Positions 46,142 to 54,769 of a stretch of DNA of 64,000 bases are shown here, piece after piece. The DNA comes from Paenibacillus xylanexedens (GTDB lineage Bacteria; Bacillota; Bacilli; Paenibacillales; Paenibacillaceae): contig NZ_VEBF01000001.1 of the NCBI RefSeq assembly GCF_007676705.1, positions 558,001 to 622,000 on the forward strand, given 5' to 3'. The notes under the pieces were generated by a model. That model ran no database searches, was not told the DNA's origin, and was given only the letters and a program-made list of their open reading frames with translations. Each line of letters begins with the position of its first letter. Positions within the stretch are counted from its first letter, which is position 1. Position numbers and translations under genes: made by a program.

Positions 46142-46652
46142 GAGGACTCCAAATATGCAAATCGTCGGCAAGATATCCTCGTAACCATAACTTATCGTTT
46201 ATTCTTCTGAGATAAAAACCTTTTGGAAAATCAATATCCTCCGTAAGGGCTGCAGATGCTATGGTAATGGAGCCGGACGGAGCTTTGTTACCCTCTGAAA
46301 TATTGGTAGAACATATCTCAGGCTGATCCAAATATTGCATTCTTAGATAAGGTCCTAACTCAACCGGACAACATTCCAACCCAAGATCATTTGCTCTTCG
46401 AAAGAGCTGAAAAGTCGAAGCACCATCCGAAAATCCAAGTTGTCTGACGGTCAACTCAACCGTTTGCAAGCTTTGCTTTGTACTGGAAACTATAAATCTA
46501 TCATCATATAACAACTGTTCTCCATATTTATTCAATAAAATAGAGTGTTGGTCCAGTTTCTGTATAAGCTGTGGTTTTGTTAAGCCGCCAACGTCTACTA
46601 TTCTTATTTTAACTGCGCAATCAGGGTATACTTTTTCGTCTTCAATCAACAT
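46098..46652 (-). CDS. Uncharacterised protein
   Basis: A 184-residue soluble protein; FQLFRRANDLGLECCPVELG and DFPKGFYLRRINDKLWLRGY recall a Bacillales family of unknown role, often loosely annotated. Its 3' end overlaps the next gene. Confidence 0.65.
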   Translation of the reverse strand: MLIEDEKVYPDCAVKIRIVDVGGLTKPQLIQKLDQHSILLNKYGEQLLYDDRFIVSSTKQSLQTVELTVRQLGFSDGASTFQLFRRANDLGLECCPVELGPYLRMQYLDQPEICSTNISEGNKAPSGSITIASAALTEDIDFPKGFYLRRINDKLWLRGYLADDLHIWSPHDRFIFCRAQLSIV

Positions 46653-46727
46653 CCGTTCCCCCCTAATCTAGATTTACTTATATTTGACTTAAATTTCAAA
46701 ACTCCTAGCTCTAAAATATATTGAGAT

Positions 46728-46787
46728 GTTTTGAATCCGTTTACATACACACCTTCGGTAATGGTAGCAGCAGACCAAGGCCCCTTA
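46728..46787. repeat. Truncated attC-like remnant
   Basis: CAGCAGACCAAGGCCCCTTAG closely matches the inner arm of the element at 50959-51082, which there reads CAGCAGACCAAGGCTCC. The outer right end is missing and the remnant runs straight into the stop of the VOC gene (46785). It suggests the array once reached this far left. Confidence 0.5.
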
Positions 46788-47180
46788 GAAATTCAATTCA
46801 CAATCATGGTGTTCCCACACATCAAATAAGTTACCGTCCATGTCTTCGAATACAAAGAACTTCCCGTAGTGTCCCTCATCACTAACATCTCCTACCTTCA
46901 CATTCTCTGATGTTAAATAGTTATGTAAAGATCCAATGTCATCGGTGAAAAATGTAATGACCCATCTCTTTTTCTGATGTACTTCAAATGTCGCTCGTGT
47001 TTCATTGTCGCTTTGAATCAAGTCCAAAATTGGACGTTCGCCCCGGAATAAACTCAAATAGCCTTCGCGTTGGTGGCGAATGTTAAACCCAAAATGCTTT
47101 ACAAACCAGGCAGCTGACACTTCCAAATCTTTCACTGGAATTACATTATATGCAATGCCTAGAATCCTTCCATTTCCCAT
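46785..47180 (-). CDS. VOC/glyoxalase-family protein
   Basis: A 131-residue VOC-fold protein: GIAYNVIPVKDLEVSAAWFV at the start, FFTDDIGSLHNYL, and KFFVFEDMDGNLFDVWEHHD at the end. Such stand-alone proteins are dioxygenases, glyoxalases or drug-binding resistance proteins. The C-terminus runs into an attC-like remnant. Confidence 0.85.
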   Translation of the reverse strand: MGNGRILGIAYNVIPVKDLEVSAAWFVKHFGFNIRHQREGYLSLFRGERPILDLIQSDNETRATFEVHQKKRWVITFFTDDIGSLHNYLTSENVKVGDVSDEGHYGKFFVFEDMDGNLFDVWEHHDCELNF

Positions 47181-47213
47181 ATGTTACCTCCCAAACTTGA
47201 GATGTATAAGAAC

Positions 47214-47741
47214 CTACCACCCTTGCAATGTTATACAAGATTTAATTTGAGCAATATGATGCTGCCCGTGCCATACAAATCTTTGAATAGCGATATCCAA
47301 TGTAATTGTACCTAACACTTCTGTTCGGAGTGTTCGTCTAAACTGATCGGGATGTAAACCATGCAGCAGCGTGAGAAATCGCTTGTGCAGTGTCTCCATC
47401 AGCAAAATTGAATCTTCGATGGGCGTATTCCTGTAATCATGTAATGATGCCCATAAATCTTCTCGATATGAGCCTGCCATCGGTTCATCTTCAGTTAACG
47501 CTCTCTTAAATCTGATATAAGCGTTCATGTCATTGTCCGCAAGGTGGTGCACAATCTGTGTGATTGTCCAACCGCCATCACGATAAGGAGTACAAAGTTG
47601 ATCATCATTGAGATGTTGTGTAATCTCTCTTAAGGTCTTCGTAATTCCGGGGATTTGATCTATGATGTGGATTCGCTCCTCATTAGAGAATTTAAAACTT
47701 GGCTCAAAGTGTCCTATCGGAAAGCGTATATTTTCATCCAA
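47214..47741 (-). CDS. YfiT-type metal-dependent hydrolase (BstA/DinB superfamily)
   Basis: A 175-residue protein. RFPIGHFEP at the start, WTITQIVHHLADNDMNAYIR and RFVWHGQHHIAQI with the His residues of the metal site match YfiT, the family of bacillithiol S-transferases. The start is TTG, 8-10 bp after GAGGTG. Leftmost gene before the clearly recognisable attC-like array. Confidence 0.88.
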   Translation of the reverse strand: MDENIRFPIGHFEPSFKFSNEERIHIIDQIPGITKTLREITQHLNDDQLCTPYRDGGWTITQIVHHLADNDMNAYIRFKRALTEDEPMAGSYREDLWASLHDYRNTPIEDSILLMETLHKRFLTLLHGLHPDQFRRTLRTEVLGTITLDIAIQRFVWHGQHHIAQIKSCITLQGW

Positions 47742-47967
47742 GGTTGATCACCTCTCCATTTCTCCACTATAGAACCAAATCATATCCAATATAACCCACA
47801 ATGTTCCATTTGCGAAGTGTAAAAGCAAAAAAAGAAGCAACCTGTATTCTTGGGCTGCTCCTTATATTAAACTACTCTCATATCTGTATTTTGATTAGAA
47901 AACTAGCGCAATTAAACCTGAGTTACGAAGGTACAATTATATAAAAAACGTCCCTATCTTGGGTAGA
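47742..47967. other. Non-coding interval at the distal end of the array
   Basis: No gene is seen. It holds the promoter side of the YfiT gene and a terminator at 47827-47862 that would stop read-through from the array. Confidence 0.5.
47827..47862 (-). terminator. Rho-independent terminator at the left end of the array
   Basis: GAGCAGCC and GGTTGCTTC (with G-U pairs) flank CAAGAATACA on the minus strand, followed by TTTTTTT. Confidence 0.65.
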
Positions 47968-48136
47968 ATGGTGTTTGTCTAGAACATCACCAACCAAGAG
48001 AGGAGCGACTTTAAGGTGGAGTCTACCATAATGCAAAGCTTGTGGAGTGTCGTAAGGAGTATTATTCTCTCCAATTCATCGAGATCTCGTCTGCGGACCG
48101 AGGAAGCAAGTCTGATGCGTTAATGTATTGTTAGAC
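47968..48136. repeat. attC-like site 1
   Basis: On the minus strand the right end reads GTCTAAC, a perfect RYYYAAC box, about 37 bp after the phosphotransferase stop. The inner word GACCGAGG is present. The left end (TCTAGAACATCACC) is degenerate. About 169 bp; last element at the distal end. Confidence 0.6.
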
Positions 48137-48172
48137 GACCCTCATCTACTCCTTTAGGTCAGCCTTCACATC

Positions 48173-49156
48173 CTATAATTTGATATCACATCCATCAAGA
48201 GGTTTGCCACTTTCAATAAGTTTTACCGCTTCAATAATAGCATTCTTTTGAAAATCAGTAAGATTCTCTTCATTCCCATTCCAATTGTTAAGCCACCAAA
48301 AGAAGGAACTAATATTTCTATATTCCATAAACAAAGGGATCCTCTGGATCCATTCTTGCTCTATGCTATTCTGCTTGATATAACCTTCTAGAAATTCATT
48401 TAAAAAATGCTTTGCAAATTCATGTTTCGATCTCCAAGCCTTATAATGTGAACCCCACCAAACAGCGTGAGTAGCGGCGATTCCAATATCAAGTGCAAAC
48501 CACCCATACAACGAATCATCAAAATCAAAAACAGTTATCTTCCCTTGATCGATAAGAAAATTATAAGGATGAAAGTCATAATGGATCAGACCGTATGATT
48601 CTTTGCGTTTAGGAAGGTTTTTCATTTCCTTTTCAATTGTTCTGAGTTTATTGAGGAGTATTTGATAATTACCAAAATGTAAATGTGGATTGTTTATTTC
48701 CGATACATTCCATTCCATCCTTTTGTATTTCAAATCGCCAGGATCATAAGATTTTGTCAACCGATGCATTGACCCCATTGTTTCGCCCCATGTTTTAAAT
48801 AAGCTCTGTCCCCATAATTTTGGATCGCTATCGAAAAAAATGCCAGGGGCTCCTTCGAACACAGTCGCAATATAACACTTTTCATAGTCCTTACATACAG
48901 CAGTTAATTCACCTTCTATAGTTTGGATTGGCAAAGCTGCATGAATGCCTCTTTCAACTAAATACCGTACCCAATGGACTTCTGCCTTAATATTAAGCTC
49001 AAATTCAACTGGTTTTTCAGATAAACGTAAAAAATATACCTTATTCCCTTTATTAAGCCTGTATACTTCATTACAAGAATTGCTTACGAACTTTAACGTA
49101 TTAGTATCAAATCCAAATGAATTAGCTGCTTGAGAAAGTATTTTATTACCGACCAA
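48173..49156 (-). CDS. Aminoglycoside-phosphotransferase-family kinase
   Basis: A 327-residue APH-fold kinase of the homoserine-kinase-like group. Catalytic loop IHYDFHPYNFLI and metal site TVFDFDDSLYGWFALDIGIA are intact. Substrate unknown. The start is TTG at 49156 with AAGGAG 9 bp upstream. It is the sole gene of the cassette bounded by sites 1 and 2. Confidence 0.87.
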   Translation of the reverse strand: MVGNKILSQAANSFGFDTNTLKFVSNSCNEVYRLNKGNKVYFLRLSEKPVEFELNIKAEVHWVRYLVERGIHAALPIQTIEGELTAVCKDYEKCYIATVFEGAPGIFFDSDPKLWGQSLFKTWGETMGSMHRLTKSYDPGDLKYKRMEWNVSEINNPHLHFGNYQILLNKLRTIEKEMKNLPKRKESYGLIHYDFHPYNFLIDQGKITVFDFDDSLYGWFALDIGIAATHAVWWGSHYKAWRSKHEFAKHFLNEFLEGYIKQNSIEQEWIQRIPLFMEYRNISSFFWWLNNWNGNEENLTDFQKNAIIEAVKLIESGKPLDGCDIKL

Positions 49157-49216
49157 AATGATTCTCCTTTTCTACTTCAATGTTATTTCATTCAAGTGTG
49201 AGTTTCGGAGTGTTTC

Positions 49217-49311
49217 ATCGAACGTTCCTGTATTCACTAACCAGCTTACCAGGGTGTCCGGAGAATGCCGGACCAAGGAGGAATGTCCGATACGTGAATT
49301 TATTGTGATCT
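49217..49311. repeat. attC-like site 2
   Basis: Left end AACGTTCCTGTATTCACTAA is near-consensus; right end GTGAATTTATTGTGAT pairs with it (GTATTCAC with GTGAATTTA). A central GTGTCCGG/CCGGACC hairpin and ACCAAGG follow. About 95 bp, one of the short class. Confidence 0.75.
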
Positions 49312-49322
49312 AATGAGTGACC

Positions 49323-49724
49323 TTATTCTGAAAATTCAATCAAAAATGGATGGCTTTTCTCATCTAATGCATTATGAATTCTGTCATAAAAATTTCCCCA
49401 TGTTATCATTTGCCCAGCTTCTTCTAAAGTAAAGTAGCCCACCACTTCACTTTCATCACTGGTAGTTAAAGCTCCACCAATCGGTTTTCCAGTAAATATA
49501 TTGTTGCATACGCCTCGCGTTATGTTCTGATACAATCCACAAAATTTAATTAATTCAATGTCAATCCCTGTTTCCTCTTTCACTTCTCGAACTGCTGCCT
49601 GCCTAATAGTCTCTCCTTCTTCAACACAACCTTGAGGCATTTCCCAACCTCTTCGACCTTTCATAAGTAAAATCTCATTATGTTCATTGAGAACGATTAC
49701 ACTAGCAGAAACGATAAATTTCAT
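49323..49724 (-). CDS. NUDIX hydrolase
   Basis: A 133-residue NUDIX protein. The full box G-x5-E-x7-REVKEETG is present (CVEEGETIRQAAVREVKEET at about 32-51). It should cleave nucleoside-diphosphate-linked compounds; substrate unknown. It shares a cassette with the gene at 49778, 53 bp apart without an attC-like site. Confidence 0.88.
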   Translation of the reverse strand: MKFIVSASVIVLNEHNEILLMKGRRGWEMPQGCVEEGETIRQAAVREVKEETGIDIELIKFCGLYQNITRGVCNNIFTGKPIGGALTTSDESEVVGYFTLEEAGQMITWGNFYDRIHNALDEKSHPFLIEFSE

Positions 49725-49777
49725 TCTAATTCCTCCTATGTTGGTTTAAATAACCACTCTTCCTCGAATAGCTATGG

Positions 49778-50206
49778 CTAAATCCCTAGAACTGAAACAT
49801 AATCTTGAGTTGTTAATTGCTTTTTAATCCATACAACAAACCCTATGATTAATTCACGAAGTCTCTGAACACTATTGAGAAAATCTTGTTGAAACTCATC
49901 TTTAGAACTACCAAAGAAGAAATACACATGTTCATTTATTAATTCAATTGTTATTTTCTCATCAAGAAGATTAGCAAACGTTTTCAAATCCTCAAGGATC
50001 ACCTCCCACGTTTTTCGATGTATTTCGTTAAATGCAAAATGATCATATCCAGAAAATACATTTTCTATTGATTTCTCTATATAGCCGAATACTTCTTCAT
50101 CAAAGTAAATTGAGTTCTCATTCCAACATTGCCCAAGGTACTTCCCGGGTAAAACTTCAATATAACCAGTTCCTTCAAGTTCTTCCCTATTTCTTATTAT
50201 CTTCAT
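49778..50206 (-). CDS. Protein of unknown function
   Basis: A 142-residue acidic protein; N-terminal part beta-like (GTGYIEVLPGKYLGQCW), C-terminal half helical. No family recognised. Upstream partner of the NUDIX gene in the same cassette. Confidence 0.65.
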   Translation of the reverse strand: MKIIRNREELEGTGYIEVLPGKYLGQCWNENSIYFDEEVFGYIEKSIENVFSGYDHFAFNEIHRKTWEVILEDLKTFANLLDEKITIELINEHVYFFFGSSKDEFQQDFLNSVQRLRELIIGFVVWIKKQLTTQDYVSVLGI

Positions 50207-50218
50207 TGTTCACCCTCG

Positions 50219-50402
50219 TTAAATAGTTTCGTCGATTTCACATACTTTTCTGTATATAAGACCCAGCGTATGCTGAGTGTACTGCTTATGCGGCCCAAGG
50301 ATCAATGTCCACCGTTTAATTATTATATTACCTCCTGATCTTCTGCCAAAACTTGTGCTGACAGAGGGACGTATATCTCGATGTGTGAATGCTGAGTTAT
50401 GG
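50219..50402. repeat. attC-like site 3 (degenerate)
   Basis: Right end GTGTGAATGCTGAGTTAT resembles the consensus and its minus-strand box CCATAAC overlaps the TAA stop of the kinase gene. The left end (AAATAGTTTCGTCGATTTCAC) is a weak match. About 184 bp. Confidence 0.5.
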
Positions 50403-50921
50403 TATTTCACTGCCTTCATTGAGCAAACTAATCATTTTCCTGTTTGTTTTTAAGATTATCACTTTGTCTTTATAAGGGGACAAGAAACTACAAACCTCTT
50501 TCCGATTTGTACTATTAAATTTATGATTCCAAATAAGCATTTCAATTAGTCCTCTTAATGTTTGCTTGTATATAGATCTTTCGGAGCCTATTCTTTGTTT
50601 AACAAATCTCATGATAATTCTAAAATGTCGAATCAACACATTAGTATCTAGGTAATAAATTACATCTGCTCTTGAAAAGCTATCAGAAAGCCATTTATAA
50701 TATACTCCCTCTACAATCCAACTATCATTATCAATTATTTTATGTAGTAATTTATCTCTCACGTCTGGAGAATTCTTTCCTGAAAACTCCACTTTACTGC
50801 TCCACATGACTGTATCTAGTTCGTAAAATTTTATATTTAACTTCTCTGATAAAACTTGACCAAGATATGTTTTTCCACTACCAGTTGAACCTATAATATG
50901 AATTTTTAAAGGTCGAGACAT
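50397..50921 (-). CDS. FlaR-like P-loop kinase (topology modulation protein family)
   Basis: A 174-residue adenylate-kinase-like protein with Walker A GSTGSGKT, FYELDTVMWSS and IVEGVYYKW. Paralogue of 32142-32684, sharing the layout but clearly diverged. Sole gene of its cassette. Confidence 0.83.
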   Translation of the reverse strand: MSRPLKIHIIGSTGSGKTYLGQVLSEKLNIKFYELDTVMWSSKVEFSGKNSPDVRDKLLHKIIDNDSWIVEGVYYKWLSDSFSRADVIYYLDTNVLIRHFRIIMRFVKQRIGSERSIYKQTLRGLIEMLIWNHKFNSTNRKEVCSFLSPYKDKVIILKTNRKMISLLNEGSEIP

Positions 50922-50958
50922 AATTAGATTCTCCTCTTTAATTTATTGCAGTGATTTC

Positions 50959-51082
50959 TAATCACCTTCCTGTTTTTATGCAGTTCAACAAACTCGGAGG
51001 CGTCTACCATAATATCAACTTCGAAATCCATCCAGCAGACCAAGGCTCCTTTAGGAGCCGCTGCTTGAATATAATGTTATAC
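50959..51082. repeat. attC-like site 4
   Basis: The right end CTTGAATATAATGTTATAC is close to consensus (GTATAAC box on the minus strand); inner arm GACCAAGGCTCCTTTAGGAG forms a small hairpin. The left end ACCTTCCTGTTTTTATG is degenerate. About 124 bp. Confidence 0.7.
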
Positions 51083-51126
51083 GACAGAATCTCATCTTTG
51101 AGTAACCAGCCGATGTTCTCATCCCA

Positions 51127-51330
51127 TCATTGATCTGCTATATGCTCTAAAAGATCTCCAGGCTGGCACCCCAATGCCGTACATAATTTATCGATTACTT
51201 CTAACGATACATACTCATTCGTATTAAGCTTTGCCATCGTTGCCGATGAAATCCCCGTCATTTTCAATAAATCCTGCTTCTTAATCTCCCTGTCAATCAA
51301 TAATTTTTGAAATGGTTTATAACTTATCAT
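51127..51330 (-). CDS. XRE-family helix-turn-helix regulator
   Basis: A 67-residue Cro/C1-type repressor: LLKMTGISSATMAKLNTNEY is the helix-turn-helix and VIDKLCTALGCQPGDLLEHI the conserved end. AAGGG precedes the ATG at 51330. Divergent from the small helical protein at 51503, with which it forms a two-gene cassette; a diverged copy of this pair lies at 59264-59800. Confidence 0.88.
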   Translation of the reverse strand: MISYKPFQKLLIDREIKKQDLLKMTGISSATMAKLNTNEYVSLEVIDKLCTALGCQPGDLLEHIADQ

Positions 51331-51502
51331 TTGGTATCCCTTCAATTTCTGAATTAAATTTTTCTTTAATTATATGAAATTATATTTTCTTAATCAAAAA
51401 TACCTTTGACATGTCTTGACTATAAATTTCATTATGATAAAATAATATTTAACAAGTTAAATTTTTATTCGCAAAATAAAACATAACGGATGGTGATCAT
51501 TT

Positions 51503-51790
51503 ATGCACAATTCTTTAGAAGTCCTACTTGATTCTTTGATACGTAATCGGATTGAAGCTCTATATATCGATCTTCTCAAAAATAACTCCATCTATAATCA
51601 ATACTCCTCAGATCGGAATCTTTACTTCAAACAGTTACATGAGCATTTACCTCAGGATATGCATAAAACTCTATTTCTTTACGATGACGCAGACCTTTCT
51701 GTTCAAGCAATCTTAGAACGTGAAATCTACTTACAAGGTTTTAAGGATGCTCTTCAATTACATAATGAATTAAATATATCATCTAATTGA
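51503..51790 (+). CDS. Small helical protein, partner of the divergent XRE regulator
   Basis: A 95-residue alpha-helical protein (SLIRNRIEALYIDLLKNN; FLYDDADLSVQAILEREIYL; QGFKDALQLHNEL). Its length and pattern resemble small Paenibacillus/Bacillus proteins of the DUF6809 type, but I am unsure of the name. It has its own AT-rich promoter region and terminator, unlike its neighbours. A frameshifted copy is at 59531. Confidence 0.75.
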   Translation: MHNSLEVLLDSLIRNRIEALYIDLLKNNSIYNQYSSDRNLYFKQLHEHLPQDMHKTLFLYDDADLSVQAILEREIYLQGFKDALQLHNELNISSN

Positions 51791-51810
51791 GAGCCAAATG
51801 GCTCTCTTTT
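51789..51810 (+). terminator. Rho-independent terminator of the small helical protein gene
   Basis: GAGAGCC AAAT GGCTCTC followed by TTTTC, beginning at the stop codon. Confidence 0.85.
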
Positions 51811-51822
51811 CATTTGAGTCTG

Positions 51823-51943
51823 TCGAAACGTTCCTGTATTCACGACGCCCCACCGACTTAAGTCCCCGTTATAATTCGGCCGCTGTGCGGATGTGTCCGA
51901 TGACTGTGATTCCTTGCTACCGAAATTCCTCTTAATGCTATAC
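51823..51943. repeat. attC-like site 5
   Basis: Left end AACGTTCCTGTATTCACGAC is the exact consensus, followed by CCCACCGACTTAAG and GCGGATGTGTCCG. The right end (AATGCTATAC) is degenerate and overlaps the stop of the GNAT gene. About 121 bp. Confidence 0.75.
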
Positions 51944-52339
51944 CATATCTGAAATAAACATGGCTTTAGTTCCTTCTTCTGGCTTAAATCCAAATATTCC
52001 ATAGAATTTTTCTGCACTATCATAGGATATAAGTACTTTTGTTTTGACATTAGAATATCGACTAAGCATTTGTTCCATCATTCTCTTTCCAATTCCTAAT
52101 GATTGATATTCTTTGTGTACTAACATGTAATGAAAATATACTGTCATCACGCCGTCAGACAATGCATTTATTAAACCAACTAATTTGGTATCATCCCATG
52201 CAGTAATAACCGTATGCGAGTTGTTTATTGCTTGTCTAAGATCTTCTGGGAAATCTCCTGATTTCCAGTCCACCGAATGAAACAGTTCTTGAATTGCCTG
52301 TGTATCAATGTCTTTTATTTCTTTGAAAATAATTGTCAC
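51938..52339 (-). CDS. GNAT-family N-acetyltransferase
   Basis: A 133-residue GNAT: VYFHYMLVHKEYQSLGIGKR as motif A and SAEKFYGIFGFKPEEGTKAM at the end, resembling YhbS/PaiA-like small acetyltransferases. The start is probably GTG at 52339, since TAGGAGC is 8 bp upstream. Sole gene of its cassette. Confidence 0.84.
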   Translation of the reverse strand: MTIIFKEIKDIDTQAIQELFHSVDWKSGDFPEDLRQAINNSHTVITAWDDTKLVGLINALSDGVMTVYFHYMLVHKEYQSLGIGKRMMEQMLSRYSNVKTKVLISYDSAEKFYGIFGFKPEEGTKAMFISDMV

Positions 52340-52378
52340 AATATTGCTCCTATGCTTGTTGTTTTGATTAAGAGTATC

Positions 52379-52419
52379 GGACAACCGTTCCTATATCCAC
52401 GATGTCCCACCACGTTAAT
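52379..52419. repeat. attC-like site 6 (truncated)
   Basis: Left end ACCGTTCCTATATCCACGAT and CCCACC remain, then GTTAATC closes it after 41 bp. The inner arms are deleted. Confidence 0.5.
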
Positions 52420-52425
52420 CAGCTT

Positions 52426-52800
52426 CTATCTAATCCTACCTAATCCTCTATCAGCCTCTAATTGAAGTTGCATGGTTTTAGGTCCCATATACTCTTGTGC
52501 AGCCCGAAGAATCTTTTCGTCGTTACCCAATATTTCCAATACCGTAACTGAAAAAATGCTATTAATTAAGTAATCATCTTTGCAATTAGATACTTCTTCA
52601 AAATAATCAAAAATACTTTCTAGAAGCTTGTTATTTCTATTCTCGCTTAATAACTTAATAATCTCAGGCATGAATATTCCCTCAATTATGACAGTTTCTA
52701 ATACCATACCGTGATTCTCAATTGATTTTTTATAATCAGTACTAGTGGAAGGGAAGAAATTTAACATCATCTTTAAAAATTCCTCCGATTTTTTAATCAT
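52426..52800 (-). CDS. Protein of unknown function, possibly DUF7674-like
   Basis: A 124-residue helical acidic protein: ESIFDYFEEVSNCKDDYLIN and VTVLEILGNDEKILRAAQEY are its most characteristic parts, similar to HEAT-like DUF7674 proteins found next to toxin or immunity genes. GGAGTGGGG precedes the ATG at 52800; longer upstream frames run into site 7. Confidence 0.7.
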   Translation of the reverse strand: MIKKSEEFLKMMLNFFPSTSTDYKKSIENHGMVLETVIIEGIFMPEIIKLLSENRNNKLLESIFDYFEEVSNCKDDYLINSIFSVTVLEILGNDEKILRAAQEYMGPKTMQLQLEADRGLGRIR

Positions 52801-52906
52801 GAATCCCCACTCCTCTGTATAAACTGTCTTTGAATTACGATGACGCAAGTCTGAAAATTTTTGTATTTGATTCTGTTCTTTAACACAGTTCTTAACAGGG
52901 GTTTTT

Positions 52907-53120
52907 GATAAAGTTCTTGTATTCACGACGTCCCACCGACTTATAGAGACGAAGTCGCTGGGCGTGATGCGCTTAGTCGGTGCGGATGTGTACGGCTAAT
53001 TCCACTTCCCTGCAGCTACCAAATACTTCTCCGAATCCTCATCTTACTTTGGCCGGACCGAGCTTCGAATGACTCGAAGAGTGAGATGGATCAGACTTCT
53101 TCGAATTACTAACCATTATC
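52907..53120. repeat. attC-like site 7
   Basis: Left arm GTTCTTGTATTCACGACG and CCCACCGACTTA, then GCTTAGTCGGTGCGGATGTG as a return arm, then GGCCGGACCGAGC near the right. The right end (GAATTACTAACCATTAT) is weak. About 214 bp, the longest element. Confidence 0.65.
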
Positions 53121-53125
53121 CATTT

Positions 53126-53449
53126 TTAGAAGGCCCATCTATGCTCCTCTGGCAAACACTCATCACAAAGTAATTGCCCTTCAACAACAGCTCCATTATT
53201 GAGTTCATCAATATGATTTGGTTTTTCTCTATCAGTTGCCCATGAATTACATTTTGCGCACCTTCCGCAATTCATTGCTTCTGGATCGAGATATACAGAG
53301 GAAGTGCTCTCCCAATGTAATTTCAAATCTCTCCTTATTGTAATTTCATTTTCTAGTACAGGAGTCAAGTCCCCATCGATTTCTTTATATTCTTCGTCAG
53401 TTAAGTCAATTAGATAAGCTATATTCACAAGATATGTCTTCTTACTCAT
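53126..53449 (-). CDS. Small zinc-ribbon-like protein of unknown function
   Basis: A 107-residue protein. Two Cys pairs (CGRCAKC and CDEC) in the C-terminal half could bind zinc. AAGGA lies about 8-10 bp before the ATG at 53449. The frame stays open upstream through site 8, which is not part of the gene. Confidence 0.7.
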   Translation of the reverse strand: MSKKTYLVNIAYLIDLTDEEYKEIDGDLTPVLENEITIRRDLKLHWESTSSVYLDPEAMNCGRCAKCNSWATDREKPNHIDELNNGAVVEGQLLCDECLPEEHRWAF

Positions 53450-53496
53450 TTCTTTCATCCTTTGATTTTCATGGTTTATACGTTCTTCTGGCTTTC

Positions 53497-53663
53497 GCAT
53501 AACGTTCGTGCATTCACGACGCCTCAATGGCTTAAGGTCGGTAGGCCGAGTGGCTCCGCCACTTAGCCAGTGCATGGTTGATCGCCTGACACTGCCTCCT
53601 GGTTCCTTACGTTCTGGCGACCCAAGGAACGGATAGGTCCGATAGGTGAAAACAATGTTTCCT
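53497..53663. repeat. attC-like site 8
   Basis: Left end GCATAACGTTCGTGCATTCA (minus-strand box GTTATGC). GCCGAGTGGCTCCGCCACTTAG is an inner hairpin. Right end GTGAAAACAATGTTTCC. About 167 bp. Confidence 0.75.
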
Positions 53664-53684
53664 GCTGTTGTCGACATCATCGAG

Positions 53685-54047
53685 TTACATTCTAAAGCTC
53701 TTATCCGTTGTAGACATCAAGTAGATATTTGGCTTGGTTTCTAATAATAAGGTTTTTATAGTATCTTCATCATTTAGTATAATCTTTAATATTTCCTTTG
53801 TATTAGATTTTTCTATTTCCATTCCAACCACATTTTCAAAACTAAGATCATAGATAGAGCTATTATTCACCTTAAGATGTAACAATAAAGATCCATAAGC
53901 TGGTTGAAGCAAACATACTAGAGTAACATCATTCCTTTTCAGTGAAAAGAACAAATTATTATAATACCATGGCACTTCTTCATCAAAAACTTTAGGTTCT
54001 GACTCGAATAACTCGACTAATTCATAGTCTTTGGGAAATGGGTTCAC
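53685..54047 (-). CDS. Protein of unknown function
   Basis: A 120-residue protein with alternating beta-strand pattern (YYNNLFFSLKRNDVTLVCLL), possibly an immunity-like SMI1/KNR4-type or small DUF protein; not certain. The start is GTG with AAAGGA about 11 bp upstream. Sole gene of its cassette. Confidence 0.62.
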   Translation of the reverse strand: MNPFPKDYELVELFESEPKVFDEEVPWYYNNLFFSLKRNDVTLVCLLQPAYGSLLLHLKVNNSSIYDLSFENVVGMEIEKSNTKEILKIILNDEDTIKTLLLETKPNIYLMSTTDKSFRM

Positions 54048-54093
54048 TTCTTTAAAGTTCCTTTCACAATAGCTTTTATATTGTTCTGAATGT

Positions 54094-54259
54094 ATTTAAC
54101 GTTACTGAATCTACGACATCTCACCGATTTAAGCGACCAATGGGAGCGACCGCGATGCGGTTAGCGGTACGGTGGTGTCCGCTGGATACACTTCCCCGCC
54201 ATTCCCCTTCGGCAGACCGAGGAGCCTCTAGGCGCCGAAGCACGGATATGATGTCTCAC
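54094..54259. repeat. attC-like site 9
   Basis: The minus-strand box GTTAAAT at the left end matches GTTRRRY exactly. CTCACCGATTTAAG, GCGACCGCGATGCGGTTAGC and GACCGAGGAGCCTCTAGGCG form inner arms. The right box overlaps the TGA stop of the DUF4304 gene. About 166 bp. Confidence 0.78.
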
Positions 54260-54744
54260 AAACTCCCTCGACCTATGGCCTCAAAGTCCTTAATGAGTCC
54301 TGTTGCTTTCCCAATATTGATTAATCCCCATTGAGCATATTCTTTCGCGTCCCTATCATTACCTAGAAATTTATGCGTTCGTGCAATTAACAAAACCAAC
54401 CTTAAATCAAGTGGAGCTCCAAAATCTTCAATCTTCTTAGATCTAGCTATTATCTCAGCCAATGAAATTGATTTTTTATCAAGACGTTTTCTGAATTCAC
54501 AATCATAGGTCGTGATTTCATTTAAAGACTTAAATTCACCAATAGAATTAGGGAGAAAATCTAGATGCACCCCCATCTCCATAACACAAGATCCACCGGA
54601 TTTATCTGTCTGAATCACCAGAGTGTAAATAAAGTGATTATCAGTTGTCTTAACAAAATGATGATCGGTACCCATAAACCCAACCTCATGTAGTTTTGGA
54701 GCAAAATACACCCTGATTAACTTTCTAAAATCTTTAGTATTCAC
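54256..54744 (-). CDS. DUF4304 family protein
   Basis: A 162-residue protein; MNTKDFRKLIRVYFAPKLHE and GFMGTDHHFVK at the start, and VMEMGVHLDFLP in the middle are typical of DUF4304, a family often found with toxins as immunity proteins. Its stop codon lies within the first box of site 9. Confidence 0.8.
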   Translation of the reverse strand: MNTKDFRKLIRVYFAPKLHEVGFMGTDHHFVKTTDNHFIYTLVIQTDKSGGSCVMEMGVHLDFLPNSIGEFKSLNEITTYDCEFRKRLDKKSISLAEIIARSKKIEDFGAPLDLRLVLLIARTHKFLGNDRDAKEYAQWGLINIGKATGLIKDFEAIGRGSL

Positions 54745-54769
54745 GTTTTCATATCCTTTGTGAGATTTT

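Noticed and set aside
53450..53680. Long N-terminal extension of the zinc-ribbon-like gene
   Set aside because: The extension is attC-like site 8 read as protein (Arg/Pro/Ser-rich). The ATG at 53449 has a ribosome site.
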